A stretch of DNA of 64,000 nt from Mauremys mutica (lineage: Eukaryota; Chordata; Testudines; Geoemydidae). Of the stretch, positions 56,499-64,000 are shown in pieces (positions within the stretch are counted from its first letter, which is position 1; each line of letters starts with the position of its first letter). Location of the stretch: positions 32,456,203-32,520,202 of the forward strand of contig NC_059084.1 of assembly GCF_020497125.1 (NCBI RefSeq), written 5' to 3'. The notes beneath the pieces were generated by a model, which did not search any database, was not told the DNA's origin, and worked only from the letters and a program-made list of their open reading frames with translations. A program made the position numbers and the translations under genes.

Positions 56499-56887
56499 TA
56501 TGCTGTTGTGTCTGTAGGCTCTCTAGTGAGGTCAGTCATTCAGTGTCCTTCTGGTCGTTTACTCGGTGTGAATCACTTTTGTCTCCTTTTGCTTTTCATC
56601 CCTCTCTCCCCTCCCCTCCGCTCCCCTCGTTTCTCTCAGCTGGAAACAAGGAGGAGACTAGCACCATGTGACTAGCCAGCTCTCTGCAGCCCACCAACAA
56701 ATGTTCTTGGGCCACCACAGGTCCACAGACCACAGTTTGGGGACGCTGTTGTAATCAGCCTGGCAAGTGATTTTTCTTAAGCACTCCCCTGTTGTGTGCC
56801 TAACTGGACGTTCACTTACAGGCCCTGAGAACAGCGGTTGGCTGGATCTTAGTAAATTCATTGTTTGTTTTTCCCCCTCATTCCTAG
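56499..56887. other. End of MMP24 intron 7
   Basis: Short intronic stretch. It ends in a T-rich tract (gtttgtttttccccctcatt) and ttcctag, the exon 8 acceptor. Confidence 0.7.
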
Positions 56888-57154
56888 GAGATAAATACTG
56901 GGTTTTCAAGGAAGTGACAGCAGAGCCAGGGTACCCGCACGGCCTGGTGGAGCTGGGAAGCTGTCTCCCCCGGGAAGGCATCGACACAGCTTTGCGATGG
57001 GAGCCAGTAGGAAAAACCTATTTCTTCAAAGGAGACAAGTACTGGCGCTATAACGAGGACAAGAGAGCGACTGACCCAGGATACCCAAAGCCCATCACTG
57101 TGTGGAGGGGAATCCCACAGGCCCCACAAGGAGCTTTCATCAGCAAAGAAGGCT
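56888..57154 (+). CDS. MMP24: MMP24 exon 8: hemopexin blades
   Basis: This 267-bp exon encodes DKYWVFKEVTAEPGYPHGLV, ELGSCLPREGIDTALRWEPV, GKTYFFKGDKYWRYNEDKRA and DPGYPKPITVWRGIPQAPQG, to ISKEG. These are hemopexin repeats with the usual KYW / GYP signatures. The acceptor is ttcctag|gag, completing the Gly codon opened by exon 7. The donor is ggct|gtacgt, leaving one base of the next codon. LGSCLPREGIDTALRWEPVG is the MMP24 form, which separates it from MMP16. Reading into the intron gives KEGCT, which is not coding. Confidence 0.96.
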
Positions 57155-57284
57155 GTACGTAGAACCCATGATTGCAAGTGTTTGTCAGACTAATACCAGG
57201 TCCTTGTTTCAGATGGTTTTACTGTGCTGAATTCAGGCCCCAGCGCTCACAATGCTGCTCTGCCATCAGTGGCCACAGAGGTCA

Positions 57285-58510
57285 CTAAGGGCTGGATTCA
57301 CAAAGAAACTTAGGCAGGGCCATGCTGAGCATCACCACACCTAACGTCTAGGTGCCTAGAAAACCACTGGGATTCAAGAAGGCTGCGTTAGGTGCCTGAG
57401 CCCCTGTGCACTGAGTGGGGAGAGAGAGGCACCTCAGAATGGAATTCATAACCGCCAGCTTGCGAGGTAGCTACTCACCTAAACTAGCCATTGGGAGGTG
57501 CCAAGTCCAGGTGGGTGCTAAGCTCCGCCCCCTCAGAGATAGGTGTCTAAGTCCAGGCTCCAGGGAGGGGCCTCCCTCTGCTCAGGGGTCTCAGCTGCAA
57601 ACCCTCTTTTAGGGCATGGTGCCCGTGCTGTTTTAGCAGGCGGGGCAGAGGGAGGAGGCAAGCCACGAGTTAGGGTGCTCATGTAGGGTGCAGGAGACCC
57701 GTGGTGCAAGTGCCCCCTCTGCCTGAGGGGGAGAGGGGATTGGAACAGAAATCTCCCATCCCTCAGTTGGGAGCTGGGCTCTGGGGTATTCCGAAGTGGG
57801 GATGCCCTCAGTCTCTCTTGTTGAAGCTCTTCCACTAATGAAAGAATGATTGGGCCAGAGAGCGAGCCCAGGCATGAGGAGGACTGTAGTCTGGTAGAGA
57901 GAGCACTCACGGGGAGGGGGAACAGGCAGGATCCCGGCCCCCTCCTCTAATGACATTTTTAAATTATGTATTCCCAATGGAACAGCTTCAACAGGCAAGA
58001 TGGAGGGCGCCCCCCTCAGGCTAGGCCATTGGCCTGAAAGGGGGCAGATCTCTGCTCAAACCCCTTCTCCCCTGCAGGGTGGAATGGAGAGCTTCACATC
58101 CCAGCTGAGCACCCAAATCAGTTACAAGGGACCCCTCTCCTCTGGGGGTCTTGTGTAAATTTGCCTGGAGGGACCTGATTTAGTAGGTGAGCTTTGGGCC
58201 TGGGTATTAGATTGGGCCCCACAGACACGTTAGGCAGAGGAACTCCTTTCCTCCCCCGCTTGGTGGAGTGCTCTGGGATGTAGGCAACCTGGTGACTGCA
58301 GTGTTTAGACTCAGAGGCAGAAACATAAGCACCTAAGGAACTTTTACTGCAAAAATGTAGGTGCTGAGTGAGTTTAGGCACCTACAAGGTTTGGCTACAG
58401 CTGAGCAAGGGTTTTGTGAATCCGAATGGGGCCTGATTCTGGGATTTAGGCACCTCACATGGCAGATAGGCACCTAGGTCCTTTTGTGAATCTAGCCCCA
58501 GTAACCTGTG
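57285..58510. repeat. Dispersed repeat with tRNA-like units, third copy
   Basis: Opens aagggctggattcacaaaga and closes ccttttgtgaatctagcccc, i.e. inverted ends of the family. Inside are gtctggtagagagagcactc and ccattggcctgaaagggggc with ctgctcaaaccccttc, plus repeated aggcacctaa phrases. Same family as 42290-43680 and 46920-47600. Fills most of intron 8. Confidence 0.55.
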
Positions 58511-59610
58511 ACCCACTTCCCTGCCCCATTCAAACACACACACACCCTCTTTTCCATGACTAAGTCACGTTATTGTATTATAAGCTCCTTGGAGCAGGGA
58601 CTCGCTCTCCCTCGGTGTTTGCCCAGTGCCCAGCCCCATGGGCCCCTGCTTGGGGGCTACGAGCAATATTTAATTTCCATCCCTGGCTGCATCTAGCTGA
58701 CTGTTTCTCTCCCCCAATTGATTTTCTCCTTCATCCTCCAACTCTTCTCCAGCCAACTGGGAAAGAGAAGCAGCTGGCTGGAGTGGAGTCTGTCCTCTGC
58801 AGAGGACACAGGCACCCTGATGCAGTGGATTTCTCTCAAGATGTCAGGAAAGCTCCCCGAACCCCTACAGAGCAGTGGAGTAGGCGCCAGCTAGGCAGGA
58901 GCCCGGAAGAGGGGGGAGCTGGAATCTTCCCTGCCCTTTGCCCACAGGGAGAGAGAGACTAGGAAACAGGGGTGTGGGAAGCATCTGGAGAGCGAAGGCT
59001 ACTGCAGTTAAGGAGCAGCTGAAGGCACCAGCCTTTCAGCAACAGGAGGGAAGTTTTTGAAGCCACTGTCTGTCTGGTTAATAACCAAGGCCCAATCTTC
59101 CAACAGGTGTGCTCCAAAAAGCTGCTCCTATCCAGGGTCTTCTCCCTCACTGCCCCCTCAGAGCCATATGTATGAAACAAAATATTCTAAAAATATCAAC
59201 AAACCAATATCCAAATCAGGGCAGCCGCTGGGCCCCGCCAAATACTGGAACGTTTTTGTAACATAGAGGAAGTCCCCGAGTGCGTCAGGGCAGACGTGTT
59301 GGTGCTTTAGTTGACCATAATTTGCCCCTGAATGCTTGGATTAGAATTCCAAATAAACAGCAAATCAGCTGCTTAGCTTTTCCCGTAAACATTTGCTCTA
59401 CATTCCTCTAAAATCAAGCAAGTGCCTTCTGATTTCCAAATTTGCCATGGGAGGTTCCTTACGTATGGTTTTTCTTGCCCCCACAGCCTCCTACCCTTAG
59501 GCAGAGAAATAATGACTGTAAGCGAAACGCCTTTCAGTACCTCTTTGCGCCCATTCGGTTTCAAGTCTTTGAATGTTATGGTATGAAGTGATCTCTCTTT
59601 TGTCCCCTAG
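58511..59610. other. Rest of intron 8
   Basis: No element recognised. A short acacacacac run is near 58535. It ends ctcttttgtcccctag, the exon 9 acceptor. Confidence 0.5.
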
Positions 59611-59948
59611 TTTATACCTACTTCTATAAAGGGAAGGAGTATTGGAAGTTCGATAACCAGAGGCTGAGTGTGGAGCCAGGCTACCCTAGGTCAATCCTCA
59701 AAGACTGGATGGGCTGCAACCAAAAGGAAGTTGAACAAAGCAAAGAGAGACGCTTCCCCCACGATGATGTGGATATTATGGTGACAATCAATGATGTGCC
59801 TAGCACTGTAAATGCAATTGCAGTAGTTATCCCTTGCATCTTATCTCTGTGTATCCTTGTCTTGGTATATACCATCTTCCAGTTTAAAAACAAAGAAGTG
59901 CAGCAAAACGTTACCTATTACAAACGACCTGTCCAGGAATGGGTATGA
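59611..59948 (+). CDS. MMP24: MMP24 exon 9: last hemopexin blade, stem, TM helix, tail, stop
   Basis: This terminal coding exon encodes YTYFYKGKEYWKFDNQRLSV, EPGYPRSILKDWMGC (last hemopexin Cys), the stem NQKEVEQSKERRFPHDDVDI, and then a transmembrane helix (AIAVVIPCILSLCILVLVYT, about 59812-59877). A short cytoplasmic tail follows, FQFKNKEVQQNV to KRPVQEWV, with stop tga at 59946-59948. The type I membrane topology and the C-terminal EWV, a PDZ-binding end in MMP24, fit the family. In mammalian MT5-MMP the stem carries RRKERR, cut by furin-like convertases to shed the enzyme; here the same place reads QSKERR. The tail reads KNKEVQQN where mammals have KNKTGPQP. The exon completes the codon split at the exon 8 donor. 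Confidence 0.96.
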
Positions 59949-60765
59949 CACATTCACTTGCACATTTCAGCTCAGAGCTGCTCAAATGAGTTCTGAAGTC
60001 CATCAAACAAAACTGTTCAAGTGACTTATTATGAGTCGTGGGAGTTCTGGGACTGAAAGAAGCAGGAAATACAGAGGTGGCCTTGCAGAGTGGAGCCTCT
60101 TTCCTTCTTACTGCCTCAGTCATGTGTCTGTCTTGCTGTGCCATTCTCCACGGGCCCCCTTGTGCGTGTCAGAGACTGCAAGAGGAATTTTCTTGAAATG
60201 TTTTTCAGCTGACTTGGGAAACCTTCTTCAGTGCCCTGCCCCAGTGGTCTCTGTTAAACCCAGCATTCTCCAGTGTAGCTAACCACCTCTAAATGGACCA
60301 GGTTTTTTACAGTTGTCTCATAAATGAATTAAGATAATTCAATCTATGAAACGGGAGCAATTCAGTATCTTAAGGAGAAGACATGCTGATGCTGAATCAT
60401 TCTAAAAAATCTTCTTAGTTTATTACAAGAACCAGGGAATTACCTGGATGCAATTTTCCAATACCTGCTGGTCAGATGTTTTGTACATTCATAATAATTG
60501 ATGCCATCACTCAGCACAGTTCACAAGGAGGAGGTAATTCTGTGTAGGCCAGGAGTTCAAGGAACTCTTAACCAGATATAGTAATAGCAACTCCTCAGTT
60601 GAGTTAGTCCACAAGACAAAGACCAAAACACTCCCTACTGTTAACACAGCCCTAAATGCTTTTGTTTTAGGAACCTCTCATGTAATGAATATTTAAATGT
60701 CATATTACCACTATTTGAAATTCCCATCAGTCACAAACAATAAATTGTTACCAAAACAATGAACA
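59949..60765 (+). other. MMP24: MMP24 3' UTR (at least part)
   Basis: Non-coding sequence following the stop codon. The first good polyadenylation signal is aataaa at 60739-60744. The real 3' end may be farther, as neural MMP24 transcripts are often long; this boundary is a guess from the signal alone. Confidence 0.45.
60739..60744 (+). terminator. Candidate polyadenylation signal of MMP24
   Basis: AATAAA hexamer about 790 bp after the stop, in AT-rich context. No transcript evidence. Confidence 0.4.
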
Positions 60766-62240
60766 ATTTATATAAGAACTCTGCTGTATTTTATCTGAAA
60801 ATTCTGGGAAGTGTTGTTATAGTGGCATGTGTAATCAGATTCTGAAATTTGCGGCTCATGTTTCAAGAGAATGAAAATGCTTGTTTGGAGGGAAATCTTC
60901 ATTATAGTTAGGCAAAATGGCCTGGCTAAAGTAAGAACTATGCCTGTGCCTAAAACATGAAAACATTATGTAACTTTGAAAATTATTTTTCACTCACCTC
61001 TTCACACTCAAGTATCTGGCCAAAAGGTGGAATTCCAAAATACGGTGAGAAAGCTTGTTTCCACAGGCTGACTAGCACAGTTCTGAAGATGAGAGCCTCA
61101 GATAAGAGCTTGATAAGTATCTAAATTTTGGGTACTGAGCTTTGACAAATCTCCTTCTCAGACAGCAGTTGTCTGTTCTTCCCTCTTGTAAATGTGAATG
61201 CTTGGGAATGTCATGTCCTAGCTAGAGCCTTCCTTAATCTGATTTTCCATGCTGGTATCCAAACAATATGTTAAATGACTATGAAAAAAATGAAGGCAGC
61301 ACTTCTGTTAGCGTTCCAGGTGACATTCAGCCCTGTGCAGAAGCAGCCCAGACCAGCCCTAGGCCACACTTACACATCCCTTGTGTCCTGTTTGGAGAGC
61401 TTAACTGGGATGTGAGTGGGCCCTAGTCATAGAGTGGGTCTGCTGCCTTGGGCTGAATTTCGCCAGTGTAGCTGATGAAGCAAGAAGCATCGAACTGCTG
61501 ATTAACATTCAACAATGTACATAAGTCAAAAATCAATGTGGATCTCACAGTTTGTTTCACTTGTTTCTTTTAGCACGTGATTCAGGTTATAAGCATTGAT
61601 GATGACAAGAGCAGGGCAGGAAGAGAGAGAGATTGTTAGTGTTTGTCTACTTCTACATGCCTGGCTCGGACGCGGATATTACCGCGAAGGGGGTGGTAGA
61701 ACTTTCAGTGACTGGTTTGAATTGCACATTGTGTGGCCTCAGACTGTTTTGTATTTTATACTTGATAACGCACTTCAGTAGCCAAGAAACGCTGAGTGCA
61801 TCTTCAACAGAATGATAAAATCAGTGGAAGAGAACTCGGTAGATGTAACATATTTGAATTTTAGTGAAAGACGTGATGGAGTCTCCGGCCGGACTGCAAA
61901 AAAAGGACCAAATAAGGCCAGACCTAATCACTAACCACCTCTCCCCAACACAGTATGTTGCTATGTGTACTACACCCCTGGTGGTGACATACATATTATA
62001 AGTTCCAGCCCCATGTGCCACATTGCATTTACCATGCACTTTACTATTCCTCTGAGCAGCTCCAGACAGACACCAGTTGAAAATATTTCTCTCATTTCCC
62101 TTCTGCCCAAATCTGGAATTCTCCCCGCAAATGACACTGGCCTCTGGGGAATACTGCGGATGTCTTAGCCAGCCTTATACCTGTCGCTTGTCCATCTCCT
62201 GAGCCAGCACGGCTGGAAATGTTTGCTTTATCCCATTAGA
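60766..62240. other. Downstream flank, nothing recognised
   Basis: Either extended 3' UTR or intergenic sequence. Only short unsupported frames before the next LINE. Confidence 0.35.
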
Positions 62241-64000
62241 AAGCCAGAGAGCCCCCTTGCCAATGAGGTACGGCTTCTGGGACATATTTTTAGACTTATG
62301 CTGGAATATTGGTATAGAAGGGTACAACTTGCTGAGGAAGGGCAGGCAGGGAAAAAAGGGAGGTGTTGCCTTATATATTAAAAATGTGTATCCTTGGACT
62401 GAGATTGAGCTGGAAATAGGAGACAGACTGGTCAAAAGTCTCTGGATAAGGATAAAAGGGCTAAAAAACAAGGGTGATGTCAGGGTAGGGGTCTACTACA
62501 GACCAGCTAACCAGGAAGAAAAGGTGGATGAGGCTTTTTTTAAAACAACAAAATCATCCAAAGCACAGGACTGGGTGGTGATGGGGGACTTCAACTACTC
62601 AGGCATCTGTTGGAAAAATAACACAGCAGGGCACAGATTATCCAACAAGTTCTTGGAATGTAGTAGAGAGAATTTATTTCAGAAGGTGGAGAAAGCTACC
62701 AGGGGAGAGGCTGTTCTGGATTTGATTTTGACAAATAGGGAGGAACTGGTTGAGAATCTGAAAGTGGAAGGCAGCTGGGGTGAAAGCGATCACGAAATGG
62801 TAGAGTTCGTGATTCTAAGGAATGGTAGGAGGGAGAACAGCAAAATAAAGACAGTGGACTTCAGGAAGGCAACTTTAGCAAACTCAGGGAGTTGGTAGGT
62901 AAGATCCAATGGGAAGCAAGTCTAAAGGGAAAAACAATTGGAGACAGTTGGCAGTTTTTCAAAAAGAGACATTATTAAAGGCACAAGAGCAAATTATCCC
63001 ATGCGTGGGAAAGATAGGAAGTGTGGCAAGAGTCCACCCTGGCTTAACCAGATGGTCAGTGATCAAAAAATCAAAAAAGAGTCCTACAAAAAAAGTGGAA
63101 ACTCAGTCAAATTACAAAGGATGAATATAAACACATAACACAAGTATGTAGGGACAAAATTAGAAAGGCCAAGATAGAAAATGAGATCAAACTAGCTAGA
63201 GACATAATGGGTAACAAGAAAACATTCTACAAATACATTAGACGCAAGAGGAAGATGAAGGACAGGGTAGGCCCATTACTCATTTGGAGTGGGGGGCAGG
63301 AAATAACAGAAAATGTGGAAATGGCAGAGGTGCTTAATGACTTCTTTGTTTTGGTTTTCACCAAGAAGATTGGTGGCTATTGGACATCTAACATAGTGAA
63401 TACCAGTGAAAATGAGGTAGGCTCAGAGGCTAAAATAGGAAAAGAACAAATTAAAAATTACTTAGACAAATTAGATGTCATCAAGTCACCAGGGCCTGAT
63501 GAAATGTATCCTAGAATACTCAAGGAGCTGACTGAGGAGATACCTGAGCCATTAGCAATTATTTTGGAAGACGGGAGAGATTGCAGAAGACTGGAAAAGG
63601 GCAAATATCATGCCCATCTATAAAAAGGGAAATAAGAACCACCAGGGGAATTACAGACCAGTCAGCTTAACTTCTGTGCCAGGAAAGATAATGGAGCAAA
63701 TAATTAAGCAATTTGACATCATCTAGAAGATAACGTGATAAGCAAGTCACCATGGATTTGTCAAGAACAAATCATGCCAAACCAACCTGATACCCTGTCA
63801 AAGAAAGCTAACAAGGCATGGGGGTGGGGAGAAGTGGTAGATGTGGTATATCTTGACTTTAGTAAGGCTTTTGATACTGTCTCGCATGACCTTCTCACAA
63901 ACTAGGGACATTGCAACATAGATGGAGCTACTATAAGATGGGTGCATAACTGGTTGGAAAACCGTTACCAGACTGTAGTTATCAGTGGTTCACAGTCATG
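62241..64000 (+). mobile_element. CR1-type LINE, endonuclease and RT, cut by the window edge
   Basis: A 213-codon frame (62257-62898) is a CR1 endonuclease: [71 protein letters not shown] and [10 protein letters not shown] (catalytic Asp/Asn and SDH box). The linker and RT follow in pieces ([40 protein letters not shown] at about 63490-63545; then, after a frameshift near 63570, GNYRPVSLTSVPGKIMEQII and a DFSKAFDTVSHD block near 63855-63890). One of the better-preserved LINEs here. Its 3' end lies beyond 64000. Confidence 0.9.

Noticed and set aside
7214..59948. MMP16 or MMP14 as the gene identity
   Set aside because: The hinge ([17 protein letters not shown]), [36 protein letters not shown] and the RPVQEWV tail fit MMP24. 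MMP16 differs at these places.
1..64000. CRISPR array, operons, ribosome binding sites or other prokaryotic features
   Set aside because: No regularly spaced repeats with unique spacers. The window is clearly vertebrate nuclear DNA.

Overview
This is a eukaryotic window, almost certainly from a turtle or close non-avian sauropsid. The evidence is a vertebrate matrix metalloproteinase gene with very long introns, packed with CR1-type LINEs, a tRNA-derived SINE, palindromic hAT and Harbinger-like short DNA transposons, and DIRS-type tyrosine-recombinase retrotransposons. There are no bacterial features.

The only host gene I can support is the 3' half of MMP24 (membrane-type MMP 5) on the + strand. 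It has five coding exons with consensus splice sites and matching phases: 7214-7375 (zinc-binding catalytic helix), 38604-38818 (hinge plus start of hemopexin), 42009-42147, 56888-57154 (hemopexin blades), and 59611-59948 (last blade, stem, transmembrane helix, cytoplasmic tail ending in EWV). By family gene structure these are exons 5-9. The first four exons (signal peptide, propeptide, most of the catalytic domain) lie to the left of the window. Introns are about 31.2, 3.2, 14.7 and 2.5 kb.

Layout: 1-7213 is the previous intron (a LINE split by a hAT-like insert, a minus-strand CR1, a palindromic MITE). 7376-38603 holds DIRS copy A (7965-12880), several CR1 fragments, a SINE, two hAT-like inserts, DIRS copy B (25714-31645, itself carrying a solo LTR and a SINE), a LINE split by a 2.1-kb Harbinger-like element, and a MITE holding another hAT-like insert. 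38819-42008 holds a MIR, a CR1 fragment and nested palindromic elements. 42148-56887 holds dispersed tRNA-like repeats, a C-rich hAT-like region and DIRS copy C (50261-56498, minus strand). 59949 onward is 3' UTR and flank, then a CR1 endonuclease/RT running off the right edge.

The most notable system is DIRS copy C. It has inverted terminal repeats, an internal complementary region that reproduces both outer ends (the DIRS hallmark), a Gag-like ORF with an SR-protein-like Arg/Ser domain, a reverse transcriptase/RNase H ORF in the +1 frame with all core catalytic residues, and a tyrosine recombinase broken by what looks like one single-base deletion. Copies A and B are older, lie in the opposite orientation, and share loss of the same catalytic acids. 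B and C flank MMP24 exons 6-7 as a long inverted pair. All functional statements are from reading the sequence and family knowledge; no database search was run.
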